Positions 35,077 through 44,367 of a stretch of DNA of 64,000 nt are shown piece by piece. The DNA lies in contig OY843587.1 in assembly GCA_963692955.1 (NCBI GenBank), forward strand, positions 1-64,000, read 5' to 3'. Source of the DNA: UBA5158 sp963692955 (GTDB lineage Bacteria; Pseudomonadota; Gammaproteobacteria; DSM-16500). Under the pieces are notes generated by a model, which was given only the letters and a program-made list of their open reading frames with translations, made no database searches and was not told the DNA's origin. Every line of letters starts with the position of its first letter. Within the stretch, counting starts at the first letter, position 1. The position numbers and the translations under genes are program-made.

Positions 35077-37002
35077 ATGCCCAAAAAAAAACTACAAGAT
35101 AAAACGTATCAACAGTGGGCCGCAGAAAAATACAAAGAAGAATTAAATGAGTTTTACACAGAGTCATTAGCCGATCATCCAGATCTAAGAGAGTATCCTG
35201 AGCCTAATTTCCCACTCAACGCCATTTATACCAGCTCGGATAAAAAATCTATCCATGGCATCGTCGAACAAATTTCCGTTGCGGTGGGCCGCAGTGATTA
35301 CGAAGGTTTCAAAAAATTAATGGGACCTTTTTCGTTGGTGCCTTATCAAATTATGCATAATCAAAAATCGCAGCAGCTTTATTGGAATTGGCTGCAGTAT
35401 CATCGCGCGTTGCTGTTTTATCGTCGCGCGGAATTTTTATTTTGGGGTGTGCAAAAGAAATTTTTTTACGACGAATTAATAGAGAACATATTATTAAAAA
35501 AAATAAATATTATCGAAGAAGTGAAGATCAAGCATCCCGCGCCGGGATCACCCAAAGTCGAGCGTCGTCCATCGCAAGCCGCCCCTAGGAGAATTCAACA
35601 GTACAAAGAAAATATTTTACCGGTAGCTTTTAACAGTTCTCATCTGCAAGTCGACGTGTTCATCGATAAACTGCAAACGCTTGACAACGGCAAGCTCAAA
35701 ATATTTTTAGATAATTTGACGGAGCATCCTAATCTTACGCGATTTCGTACGGAAGATCTGCGTAAACGCGCGACGGACGCGACTCGTCAGCCACTCGCCA
35801 AGATCATGCAAAGTCAGCTTTACGTTTCCATCCAGATGGCGAACGCGTGCATGCAAGCAGACCTAGATGCGTCGCCTTTTTTAATCGATACTTACCGGCG
35901 TTATCTGACGCAGGTAGAGGCGCGCTTACAAAAAACTTTTATGCATTGGTTGGATATCCAATTTAGCAGTAAGGTGGACGTGGCTTTGATCGGACGACAT
36001 ATTAGTAAAACTATTAATGATTTGCTGGATAAATGCTGTGATTTACTGGAAACGCAAGCAGCTGCGGTCGAATATCTGCAAGACAAGGAAGCTGAATTAT
36101 TATTAATGTTTCATGATGACCATATTAAAAAAAGCGGCATCGCGAATTTACCTTTGCAAGATCAGCGCTTTAACGTCGTCGATAAAGAAAGAAAAGCCGT
36201 CGTGCCGATGTTGCATTTCGCGTTGCGGATGTATGCCGATGCGTTAGAAGAGCGTGACGCGCTGAATGCTTTTAAAATCGTGGAACTTTTACTAGCACGC
36301 GGCGCATCGCCGTTCGAAGCCCTTGAAGTCGTGCCGTTTGAAGTGGAAAAAACTACTAAACAATCGGCTTTCGAATACGCCGATCTGCAACCGAATTGGA
36401 AAATTATTTTATCTGTGTTGCGGCAATCTATCGTCCGCACGCCTTTCGCCGAACGCTTACGCATCCGTTTAGAAAATTATGCCGAGGAAAACGCCCGTGC
36501 GCCGCACGCGTGGGGCGCGCGGCTCTTTCAATCGAAACAGAAAATGGAACAGCGGCGCTTGGGTTTCGTGATTCAATTAACCAGCCTGTTACAAACCGGC
36601 GATCAATATGATGATGGACGGCTAATCAAAGCTATCAGCCATATTATTAAAAATCACACGTCACATTTCGTGAATTCAAAATTACATCGTTTATTAAAAA
36701 ATAGTTTAGTCGACAATGAAATAGTTTGTAAATCGGCGACTGATGAGATGGAAATGGAAATGCAGCCGCTGGATGTGCGCGAAGACAGTGACGAATCGCA
36801 GCCGTCTTCTCCGCCGACTTACGCCTTAGCCATGCGCAGTTTTTTTTCGCGTTCTCCCGCATACATGCAGTTGTCGGTAGACACGGAATCGAAAGAAGAG
36901 CTGCCGGAGTTAGAAGATGGTCTGCAGCTGGATGGAGAAATTGAAGAATTAGATAAAGATTTCCACTTCGATGACGAGCGCGATTATTCACCAAGTTTTT
37001 AA
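35077..37002 (+). CDS. large orphan protein, possible effector
   Basis: A 641-residue protein that I do not recognise. It is helical, without signal peptide or TM segment. A stretch at about residues 395-450 (FKIVELLLARGASPFEAL ... SAFEYA) resembles one or two ankyrin repeats. The C terminus (about 600-641) is strongly acidic (EELPELEDGLQLDGEIEELD), similar to the Glu-rich E-block described in C-terminal signals of Dot/Icm substrates. Effector status is an inference. A GGAG ribosome-binding site stands seven bases before the ATG. The sRNA terminator lies about 70 bp upstream, and the next gene (37083) is probably a neighbour in the same unit or separately regulated. Confidence 0.82.
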   Translation: MPKKKLQDKTYQQWAAEKYKEELNEFYTESLADHPDLREYPEPNFPLNAIYTSSDKKSIHGIVEQISVAVGRSDYEGFKKLMGPFSLVPYQIMHNQKSQQLYWNWLQYHRALLFYRRAEFLFWGVQKKFFYDELIENILLKKINIIEEVKIKHPAPGSPKVERRPSQAAPRRIQQYKENILPVAFNSSHLQVDVFIDKLQTLDNGKLKIFLDNLTEHPNLTRFRTEDLRKRATDATRQPLAKIMQSQLYVSIQMANACMQADLDASPFLIDTYRRYLTQVEARLQKTFMHWLDIQFSSKVDVALIGRHISKTINDLLDKCCDLLETQAAAVEYLQDKEAELLLMFHDDHIKKSGIANLPLQDQRFNVVDKERKAVVPMLHFALRMYADALEERDALNAFKIVELLLARGASPFEALEVVPFEVEKTTKQSAFEYADLQPNWKIILSVLRQSIVRTPFAERLRIRLENYAEENARAPHAWGARLFQSKQKMEQRRLGFVIQLTSLLQTGDQYDDGRLIKAISHIIKNHTSHFVNSKLHRLLKNSLVDNEIVCKSATDEMEMEMQPLDVREDSDESQPSSPPTYALAMRSFFSRSPAYMQLSVDTESKEELPELEDGLQLDGEIEELDKDFHFDDERDYSPSF

Positions 37003-37036
37003 AAGGATTGAATAGCGTAGTTTGACTATTGAACAG

Positions 37037-37054
37037 CCATATGACAGCATATGG
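37037..37054 (+). repeat. inverted repeat before the gene at 37083
   Basis: CCATATG (37037-37043) and CATATGG (37048-37054) form a perfect 7-bp inverted repeat with a four-base spacer, 28 bp upstream of the next start. No T tract follows, so it is more likely an operator or leader hairpin than a terminator. Confidence 0.5.
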
Positions 37055-37082
37055 TCACTTTTAATGTTTATGAGGGTATTTT

Positions 37083-38234
37083 ATGCTCAGCCAAAAAGTT
37101 CCTGTTGTTCTCTTTCAATCACTGACAGTCGAGCAAGTCCAGGCTGCGATCCAAGCCGGAGAAACTGAATGTATAAGCTATTTGCAATATTATGAAAATG
37201 TGAAAAGAATTTTTGGGTATATCGAACTTCTCATTAATCTATGCGGCGACGACCAAAGGCATCGAGCGGATGTCGCTAAACAGTGTCTGCGAATAATTGC
37301 TTTAAAACCGACTTTGGATAAAATTAATCTTCTTATTAACAAGCATAACGAAAATAAAAGTGACCGCGACCCTGATATTGGTCCAGTTTATTTTGTTACC
37401 CTGAAGCTGCTGAAAAAAAATGGCGCTGAAGCGCTTAATATCGTTAAATTAATTTTAGATCATATTAAAAAACTGGAAGCCATCAAACCGAGTGATCTTG
37501 CTCCGTTGCTAAACACGCTACTTGGAATTGAGATTGAGAACACCGAAGCCTATAAATTGATTTTTAATACACTCGCCGAACACGCGAAAACTCATCCGCA
37601 ATTAGCGCTAAGTAAATTCGTCGCGGAAGCCAACGACGCAGGCATTTATACTTCCTATTTAGAACTTTTAAAAATATTTATCACCAAGAGCCAATCAGAT
37701 AAAGAATTTGATAAAGACGTCGTTATACGTTTATTTCATTATGTCGATGGCGCGAAGCAAAAAGTTTTTTACCATCAGCTTAAATCAGCGCATGCCGATT
37801 TGCGCGTCGAATGTGACAAACAATTAGCGCGCGCGCTGTTCGATAAAATTAATTATTATCCGCTGTTGCCGGAAGAAAATTATTTGTTGGCGCACAAAGA
37901 GAAAATGACCGCTTATATTTTTGATATGCCTACGGATGAAAGACATAAAATTCTAGTAACTATTTTTGAAAACCGCGAGGCGCCGCTGTCTAAATATTAT
38001 TTTACGGCGCGGATGTTTAGAGCACCTGCAGTTACCCGCGGCGAGTTGAAGAAGTTAGCAACGTGTTATGATACGCGTCCCGCCATCAATGTCGTTCATT
38101 ATTCGGAGAGCCTAGCGGGGCAACAGCAACAAGCCAATTCTCTGTTTAGCCCAAAGCGAAGAACACTTGCTACATCTGGTGGTTCAGCTGTTAAGCTCAG
38201 CGAAGAGGAAAGAATTTTAAATAATAGTTTGTAA
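37083..38234 (+). CDS. orphan helical protein, possible effector
   Basis: A 383-residue, soluble, alpha-helical protein without recognisable domain. Repeated Leu/Ile-rich helices (VKRIFGYIELLINLCGDD, VTLKLLKKNGAEALNIVKL) suggest an armadillo- or HEAT-like solenoid, but no repeat period is clear by eye. There is no signal peptide or TM. The C terminus ends with a short Glu-rich segment (KLSEEERILNNSL), as in many Dot/Icm substrates. It follows the 641-aa orphan by 80 bp with a palindrome in between. A bidirectional terminator follows at 38250-38282. Confidence 0.78.
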   Translation: MLSQKVPVVLFQSLTVEQVQAAIQAGETECISYLQYYENVKRIFGYIELLINLCGDDQRHRADVAKQCLRIIALKPTLDKINLLINKHNENKSDRDPDIGPVYFVTLKLLKKNGAEALNIVKLILDHIKKLEAIKPSDLAPLLNTLLGIEIENTEAYKLIFNTLAEHAKTHPQLALSKFVAEANDAGIYTSYLELLKIFITKSQSDKEFDKDVVIRLFHYVDGAKQKVFYHQLKSAHADLRVECDKQLARALFDKINYYPLLPEENYLLAHKEKMTAYIFDMPTDERHKILVTIFENREAPLSKYYFTARMFRAPAVTRGELKKLATCYDTRPAINVVHYSESLAGQQQQANSLFSPKRRTLATSGGSAVKLSEEERILNNSL

Positions 38235-38249
38235 GTTCTTATGTTTCGT

Positions 38250-38282
38250 AAAAAAAATCCCCGCGGACACGGGGATTTTTTT
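38250..38282. terminator. bidirectional rho-independent terminator
   Basis: Perfect stem ATCCCCG (38257-38263) / CGGGGAT (38270-38276), flanked by an A tract on the left and a seven-T tract on the right. It lies between two convergent genes and can serve both strands. Confidence 0.92.
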
Positions 38283-38289
38283 AAGTCGA

Positions 38290-38679
38290 TCAAGATTTTT
38301 TATCCCGCTCACACACTTCCCGGCCTAATTTATTCTGCCCCAGATAAACCCAATAGCCGCTAATCTTAGAATTGTTATCTGAAAAACGATATTGCTCAAG
38401 GCCGACGTGCTTTAAATCTTTGCGACTTTGAAACACGACTGACAATAAATCTTTGTCATACATACCGCCGGTGCCGACGTCATGATCGCCGGTATCATAA
38501 ACCATATCTAATTTATAAACGGTTTTATCCGGATAGATAACGACGCTGCCGGAGTAGGTGCGATTTTCGTAAGGATCAAAACCTTTGCAGGAATACGTCC
38601 CGCCGAAGCCCGGCATATCATCCGCAAAAGCCACGCAGCAAAATAACATTAATAGCAGAGCGAAACATCCTTGTTTCAT
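38290..38679 (-). CDS. small exported protein of unknown function
   Basis: A 129-residue protein with a clear signal peptide (MKQGCFALLLMLFCCVAFAD, cleavage after about residue 19). The mature part is beta-rich (GGTYSCKGFDPYENRTYSGSVVIYPDKTVYKLDM) with two cysteines (in YSCKG and REVCERD) that could form a disulfide. It is presumably periplasmic. The domain is not one I can name. It lies 27 bp downstream of topA on the same strand and ends at the bidirectional terminator. Confidence 0.82.
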   Translation of the reverse strand: MKQGCFALLLMLFCCVAFADDMPGFGGTYSCKGFDPYENRTYSGSVVIYPDKTVYKLDMVYDTGDHDVGTGGMYDKDLLSVVFQSRKDLKHVGLEQYRFSDNNSKISGYWVYLGQNKLGREVCERDKKS

Positions 38680-38706
38680 AACGACTCCTTTACATAAAAA
38701 AGTTTT

Positions 38707-41007
38707 TTACTCCGCTTCAATCTTTTCATAAGGCTGACTAAAATCACATGGCGTATGCGGACACACTAATTCAGTGCCGCGTTTCTTGGTCACTTTAATG
38801 GTGAGCAAGGGCCATGCGCACTTAGGACAAGCTTGATTCACGGGTTCGTTCCATAACGCATACTTACAGTCAGGATAGCGCGCGCATGAAAAGAAAATTT
38901 TGCCGGCGCGTGAACGGCGTTTTAAAATTTTTCCTTGATGACAGTCCGGACATTCCACACCCGTGTCGGCGGGTTTTTGCAGCGGCTCTAAGTATTTACA
39001 ATTCGGATAGCCGCTACAGCCGATGAATTTTCCGTAACGTCCGACTTTTAATTGCAACGCGGAATTACATTGCGGACAAACTCTACCGTCCAAGGTTTCC
39101 GCTTCTGGGTCTGCCGATTTGTCATCGTCTAAACTACGCGTGTACGAACATTCCGGATAAGCGGTGCAACCGATGAAACGGCTGTGGCGGCCTAAACGGA
39201 TCGACAATGGGCTACCGCATAACGGACATTTTTCATCGATCGCTTCTTGCGTCACGTCTTTGCGCTGCACGGTTTCTAAAATCTCGGTCACTAAATCTTT
39301 GAACGGTTGCCAAAACAATTCCATCAACGGCAACCATTCTTTTTCCCCGCGCGCGATATCGTCTAATTCATCTTCCAATTTCGCGGTGAAATCATAATCC
39401 ACATAGCGGGCGAAATATTTCGTTAAAAATTTATTGACGATACGGCCGACGTCCGTCGGTTTAAAGCGTTTGGCATCCAATACGACGTATTCGCGGTGTT
39501 GCAACGTATAGATAATCGACGCGTAAGTCGATGGTCGGCCAATGCCGAATTCTTCCAGCGTTTTAATTAATGTCGCTTCAGAAAAACGCGGTGGCGGCTC
39601 GGTAAAGTGTTGGTTGCAATTGATAGCTTCTAAATTAATTTCGTCGCCGACATTCATGGGCGGCAAGATGCGCTCATCGTCGCCTTCTTGTTTTTTCGCG
39701 TCATCTTGGCCTTCTTGGTAAACATGCATAAAACCCGGGTTCGTAATCACGGAGCCGTTGGCGCGGAAATTATTTTCCGGCGTGCCGCAGGACATATCGA
39801 CGGCGACGGTATCGATCGTCGCATGGACCATTTGGCTCGCGATGGTACGTTTCCAAATTAAATCATATAAGCGATATTGTTCCGTGGATAAATAACTTTG
39901 AATGGTGTCTGGGATGGTCGCGGCGGAAGTAGGACGTATCGCTTCATGCGCTTCTTGCGCGTTTTTGGATTTTGTTTTGTAAACTGGCTGTTCGGCGGGC
40001 ACATTATCTTTGCCGTAGCGTGTAGCGATTAATTCACGAATCTCCGCGACCGCTTCGGCGGCTAAATTCACCGAGTCAGTACGCATATACGAAATCAAAC
40101 CGACCGGGCCGTTGCCGATATCAATACCTTCATATAATTGTTGCGCGGTACGCATGGTGCGCTGCGCGGTGAAACCTAATTTGCGCGCCGCTTCTTGTTG
40201 CAACGTCGAGGTGATAAAGGGCGCGGCGGGATTGCGTTTACGCTGCTTCTTATCAATTTTGGTGACGGTTAAAATACCTTTGCCGGCTTTTTCTAATTCG
40301 ACTTTGATTTTTTCGGCTTGCTCAGTGTTGGTAATAGAAAATTGCTCGAGCTTTTCGCCTTTGAATTGCGTGAGCTTAGAACTGAAGGCGTTTTTTTCTA
40401 ATTTATTATCGGAACTGATGTCCCAATATTCTTGTGAAATAAATTTTTCGATTTCTTCTTCGCGTTCGACGATCATGCGCAGCGCGGGGCTTTGCACGCG
40501 TCCCGCGGATAAACCACGACGCACTTTACGCCATAATAACGGTGATAAATTAAAGCCGACTAAAAAATCCAGAGCGCGGCGCGCTTGCTGCGCATTGACT
40601 AAGTCCATAGAAATTGCGCGCGGATTATCGATCGCGGCTTGCACGGCGTTTTTAGTAATTTCGTGAAACACAACGCGGTGCACGTCTTTTTTCGTTAATA
40701 ATTCGCGTTCGCGTAAAATATCGTAAATATGCCAAGAGATGGCTTCACCTTCGCGATCAGGGTCAGTCGCTAAATATAAAGAGCTGGCTTTATCCATGGC
40801 TTTCACAATGGCGGCGACATGCTTCGCGTTTTTTTCGATGAGTTCATAATGCATTGCAAAATTATGCGCGGTGTCGACGGCGCCTTCTTTCGGCAGCAAA
40901 TCCCGGACGTGGCCATAGGAGGCCAATACTTCAAAGCCAGGACCTAAATATTTCTTAATGGTCTTGGCTTTCGCCGGAGATTCAACAATAACTAAACTTT
41001 TTGACAT
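38707..41007 (-). CDS. topA: DNA topoisomerase I
   Basis: Type IA topoisomerase relaxing negative supercoils. The Toprim domain opens KSLVIVESPAKAKTIKKYLG and has the acidic metal site YLATDPDREGEAISWHI. The catalytic tyrosine lies in LISYMRTDSVNLA. Four C-terminal zinc-ribbon repeats follow after about residue 590 (CPLCGSPL, CPQCNSAL, CPDCHQGK, CPKCAWPL), each completed by a second Cys pair, the last somewhat diverged. At 766 aa it is somewhat shorter than E. coli TopA. It is preceded by smg and dprA, the conserved gammaproteobacterial order. Confidence 0.97.
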   Translation of the reverse strand: MSKSLVIVESPAKAKTIKKYLGPGFEVLASYGHVRDLLPKEGAVDTAHNFAMHYELIEKNAKHVAAIVKAMDKASSLYLATDPDREGEAISWHIYDILRERELLTKKDVHRVVFHEITKNAVQAAIDNPRAISMDLVNAQQARRALDFLVGFNLSPLLWRKVRRGLSAGRVQSPALRMIVEREEEIEKFISQEYWDISSDNKLEKNAFSSKLTQFKGEKLEQFSITNTEQAEKIKVELEKAGKGILTVTKIDKKQRKRNPAAPFITSTLQQEAARKLGFTAQRTMRTAQQLYEGIDIGNGPVGLISYMRTDSVNLAAEAVAEIRELIATRYGKDNVPAEQPVYKTKSKNAQEAHEAIRPTSAATIPDTIQSYLSTEQYRLYDLIWKRTIASQMVHATIDTVAVDMSCGTPENNFRANGSVITNPGFMHVYQEGQDDAKKQEGDDERILPPMNVGDEINLEAINCNQHFTEPPPRFSEATLIKTLEEFGIGRPSTYASIIYTLQHREYVVLDAKRFKPTDVGRIVNKFLTKYFARYVDYDFTAKLEDELDDIARGEKEWLPLMELFWQPFKDLVTEILETVQRKDVTQEAIDEKCPLCGSPLSIRLGRHSRFIGCTAYPECSYTRSLDDDKSADPEAETLDGRVCPQCNSALQLKVGRYGKFIGCSGYPNCKYLEPLQKPADTGVECPDCHQGKILKRRSRAGKIFFSCARYPDCKYALWNEPVNQACPKCAWPLLTIKVTKKRGTELVCPHTPCDFSQPYEKIEAE

Positions 41008-41070
41008 ATGCGGTGGTCTTCCTATGAGAATTGAAACAACAACGATGAGGAACCAGGTTTAAAAATATTC

Positions 41071-41538
41071 TTAATGTAATACATCAAACGCATCAGACAA
41101 AATCATATCTTGTAACAGCGATAACGCGGATTTTTTGTCTGGCTGACTGAATAAGACCATGAGCACGACCCATTTGATCCTACCCATATCGACTTCTTTG
41201 CTATCCAGCGCCATGACTCTATCCACCACGATTTCGCGGGTGCTAGGGTCTAAGATGCCTAGTTGTTCTAGATATAATAAAAAGCCTTTGCCCTCAACAC
41301 CGAGTAATTCGGTTTCTTCCGGCAGGTAGTGACGAATCGAGTGGGAGGTCAACATTGGGGCAGATTCGACTGACGTCTGAAAGCGGTTTAAACCTTCTAA
41401 CCAGTCCAAAGCGCGATCAATTTCATGATGCGTAAATCCAACTTTCTCTAACTCTACTACGATAGTTTGACTATCCGTTTTCAAAGAAACGTTACCATCC
41501 ATGTAGTTTTCAAAAATGAACATCAATACTTCAAACAT
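41071..41538 (-). CDS. smg: Smg (DUF494) family protein
   Basis: A 155-residue protein of the Smg/DUF494 family, which sits between dprA and topA in many gammaproteobacteria, as here. The N terminus MFEVLMFIFENYMDGNV and the helical middle (VGFTHHEIDRALDWLEGL) are characteristic. The molecular role is unknown. I took the ATG at 41536-41538 since the family starts at MFEVLM and GGTGA lies just upstream; an in-frame ATG four codons earlier is possible. Confidence 0.92.
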   Translation of the reverse strand: MFEVLMFIFENYMDGNVSLKTDSQTIVVELEKVGFTHHEIDRALDWLEGLNRFQTSVESAPMLTSHSIRHYLPEETELLGVEGKGFLLYLEQLGILDPSTREIVVDRVMALDSKEVDMGRIKWVVLMVLFSQPDKKSALSLLQDMILSDAFDVLH

Positions 41539-41602
41539 AGTCACCATCAAATAAATTTACATTAGTATTCAGTGAATTGCCGTTAATTGCTCCTCACTTA
41601 GT

Positions 41603-42700
41603 TTAACTCGCGAGGGTGTAACCGCCGCTCACTGTTTGCACGTAACCATGCAATTCTAATACTAACAGCATGGAGGAAACTTCGCTTACAGTCAATCCAC
41701 TTCGCATGATAATCGTATCTAACGAGGTTGCTTCGTAACCAATTTGTGAAAGAATAGACACCTGTAATTGATTTAAGTTTACACCATTTTTGGAATTTTT
41801 CTGCTCTAAATTTGTTTTTGAGGCAGCATATAGGGCTCCCAATTCGACCAAAATATCTTCAGCCTTCTCCACTAGCTTAGCGCCTTGCTGTATTAAAAGA
41901 TGGCAGCCACGAGCCAGTGGGTTGTGGATGGAACCTGGGATGGCAAAAACTTCACGGTTTTGCTCCGCGGCCAAGCGCGCGGTGATAAGCGACCCGCTTT
42001 TCAACGCGGCTTCGACCACCAACACGCCTAAACTCAAGCCGCTGATAATACGATTGCGGCGCGGAAAATTTTTCGCGGTCGGCGGCGTATCAGGCGGAAA
42101 TTCTGAAACGATCGCACCATTGGCGATTATTTTTTCCGCGAGCGCACGGTGTGACGAGGGATAAATAAAATTTAAACCGCAGCCCGTCACCGCGACAGTT
42201 TTCGCCGCCGCTAACGCACCTTGATGACTAGCGGCATCAATCCCCAGCGCCAAGCCGCTCGTCACCGTCAAGCCCGCCTGCGCCAAACAAAACGCGAATT
42301 CCTCGGCGGTTTCGCGTCCCGTCGCGGTGGGATTACGTGACCCAACGATAGCGAGTTGCGGCAATGCTAAGGCGGTTACCGCGCCTTGAACGAACAGCAA
42401 TAATGGCGCGTCATTTAATTCTTTTAATAAATTCGGATAAGCAGCGTCATCTTGCGTAATGATTTGATGGTTGGGTTTTTGCAGCCACGCAAGATCTTTT
42501 TCTACTCCTTGCCAATCAGGATTTTGTAAGGCAAGTATATCATCCGCGGAAATAGCCGCGGCTTGCCAATCACTACAAGAAGCGTTGAATAAATTTTCCA
42601 AATTTGAAAAACGCGTTACCCAACGCCGGACTTTCACCGGCCCAATGGGAAGGCGGATAGCGGCTAGCCAATAGGGTAAATCGTTCTGCGCAGGAAGCAT
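41603..42700 (-). CDS. dprA: DNA-processing protein DprA
   Basis: Binds incoming single-stranded DNA and loads RecA during natural transformation. The Rossmann-like core has LAIVGSRNPTATGRETAEEFA, TVTSGLALGIDAASHQGAL, VAVTGCGLNFIYPSSHRAL and RNRIISGLSLGVLVVEAALKSGSLITA, the classic DprA motifs. A SAM-like N-terminal region and a C-terminal winged-helix domain (about 300-365) complete it. At 365 aa it is full length. With comM it supports competence in this organism, although uptake genes are not in the window. Confidence 0.95.
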   Translation of the reverse strand: MLPAQNDLPYWLAAIRLPIGPVKVRRWVTRFSNLENLFNASCSDWQAAAISADDILALQNPDWQGVEKDLAWLQKPNHQIITQDDAAYPNLLKELNDAPLLLFVQGAVTALALPQLAIVGSRNPTATGRETAEEFAFCLAQAGLTVTSGLALGIDAASHQGALAAAKTVAVTGCGLNFIYPSSHRALAEKIIANGAIVSEFPPDTPPTAKNFPRRNRIISGLSLGVLVVEAALKSGSLITARLAAEQNREVFAIPGSIHNPLARGCHLLIQQGAKLVEKAEDILVELGALYAASKTNLEQKNSKNGVNLNQLQVSILSQIGYEATSLDTIIMRSGLTVSEVSSMLLVLELHGYVQTVSGGYTLAS

Positions 42701-42814
42701 CGTGTATTCCTAAATTTTTAGATATGAAAAAAATTGGGGAAGAGCGTAAGAATAAATTGAAAAAATTAAGTTGAAGTGATGAGATGTAAGTATTTCAAAA
42801 TACTTTTTTGCGGA

Positions 42815-44251
42815 TTAAAGCTTGGCGTTTAGTCTAACATTATCTATCTTATTTTTATCAACTAGCTCTCGAGTAAAAGTGTTAATTATCTCAGAATGAT
42901 TAGGAAACTGCGCCGCAAGCGCATCTCGGTCGGCCAGTTTGAAATCTTTGAATTCAAAACCCGGCGAAACGGTACAACCTACAAAACTAAATGATTGTTT
43001 ATCTAAAACTTCAGCGGCAAACCAATTATTAGCAGGGATAGTGACTTGAAACATGGCTTGAGAATTTTCAAACGAATTACCCAAAATATATGTCGTTAAG
43101 TTTCCTGAACTATCGATCATGTGAATTTTAACCTGGCTGCCTTTGTAGTAATGCCAAATTTCATCGGATTTCAAACTATGAAATGCGGAATATTCATTGC
43201 CGCGCAGCAAGTAATAAATCGATGACCCGGCTTTTCGAGGTTCGCCATTATATCGCTCCGGATGCAGGGATGTTACTGAAAGCTCAGACGTATAGTTTCG
43301 TGCATAATGTCCACCTTCCGGATGTGGTTGCAACTTAAATCGATTTATAATTTCATTCACCTCAGCGTTTTCAGACGGTGACAAGCTATGCTTTACAATC
43401 AAAGCGTCAAGAATAGCTAACGTAACTTTCGCCGCTGATTCTGCGCTTCCAACTAAATCCGAAAAATGAATATTTTCATCAGTACCTTTTGAATTAATTA
43501 AGTTACTAATTCCTCTAACTGCTAAAGCAGGGATATTGAGTAACCAAGCGATTTGATAAAAAGCGGACGTTTCCATATCTATGCATAAAGCTTGTTGTTC
43601 TTTAATTTCATGAAACAACGCTGCGGGAGCGGGAAAGTTATTGGAAGTCACCACCTTGCCAAAATGAATTGTAAGATTCTTCGGAAATGAAATAGCTTTG
43701 CCAAGTGAAAATAAGCTTTCATTGCAAGAATACGACTTAGGTATCACTAAATTTTTCAATGGGTGTACTAAGCAACTTTCAAAAGGAGTGTTCTTAACAG
43801 CAGAATGTACAGTTTGCATTTCCGCTTCAAATGCAAGTTCCGCAATGACGACATCGCAAATTTTCAAATCTGGAGCTATGCCACCCGCCACTCCTGAAAA
43901 TAATACAAATCTAGGTTCAAAGTAAAAGTGAGTTAACGTTAAAGCGCTGGCTGTAAATGCTGTGCCTAACCCACAAGAAATTAATAATACTCTAGCATCG
44001 TTATAAACATAAATTGTAAATTCAAATCCCCCTAAGTTGATAGGTTCGCTTGCGACGGCTTTAAACTTGTTTTTTATATATTCCAACTCTGCAGGTATCG
44101 CAGAAAAAATAGCATAATCAATTTTGTTAGTTGAAAATGCTGCATATGTAGCGCTGTCTGCTTTTGATCGAGCTACTTGACCGGATTCTTTACTAGCAAA
44201 AGCCTCTCTAGCTGTACTTACTAGTTTTTTATCTAACGTTTTTTCTTTCAT
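42815..44251 (-). CDS. nucleoside phosphorylase/nucleosidase fused to a DUF985 cupin
   Basis: A 478-residue two-domain protein. Residues about 45-290 form a PNP/UDP-family nucleosidase most like MTA/SAH nucleosidase: a FAIFSAIPAELEYIKN-type start, VLFSGVAGGIAPDLKICDVV, and the substrate helix IDMETSAFYQIAWLLNIPALAVRGISN. The catalytic Asp of MTA/SAH nucleosidases (in ISD) is Asn250 here. Residues about 305-465 are a Cupin_5/DUF985 domain (LQPHPEGGHYARNYTSEL, SSIYYLLRGNEYSAFHSLKSDEIWHYYKGS, TVSPGFEFKDF). I know of the two families as separate proteins. GGAGAA stands seven bases before the ATG. A nucleotide or base-modifying signalling role is possible but unproven. Confidence 0.88.
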   Translation of the reverse strand: MKEKTLDKKLVSTAREAFASKESGQVARSKADSATYAAFSTNKIDYAIFSAIPAELEYIKNKFKAVASEPINLGGFEFTIYVYNDARVLLISCGLGTAFTASALTLTHFYFEPRFVLFSGVAGGIAPDLKICDVVIAELAFEAEMQTVHSAVKNTPFESCLVHPLKNLVIPKSYSCNESLFSLGKAISFPKNLTIHFGKVVTSNNFPAPAALFHEIKEQQALCIDMETSAFYQIAWLLNIPALAVRGISNLINSKGTDENIHFSDLVGSAESAAKVTLAILDALIVKHSLSPSENAEVNEIINRFKLQPHPEGGHYARNYTSELSVTSLHPERYNGEPRKAGSSIYYLLRGNEYSAFHSLKSDEIWHYYKGSQVKIHMIDSSGNLTTYILGNSFENSQAMFQVTIPANNWFAAEVLDKQSFSFVGCTVSPGFEFKDFKLADRDALAAQFPNHSEIINTFTRELVDKNKIDNVRLNAKL

Positions 44252-44305
44252 TTTACAAATTCTCCAACTAGTTGGACGCTCATTACGCGCAGTTTGAGTA
44301 GCGTA

Positions 44306-44334
44306 TCGACAATTACGCTATTTCAGCATAATAT
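44306..44334 (+). promoter_or_regulatory. putative promoter of the GNAT gene
   Basis: TCGACA (44306-44311) and TAATAT (44329-44334) with 17 bp spacing, 34 bp before the start at 44368. Weak match, by eye. Confidence 0.3.
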
Positions 44335-44367
44335 CCCTATTCATCAACTCCAGATCAGAGCCAGCCC

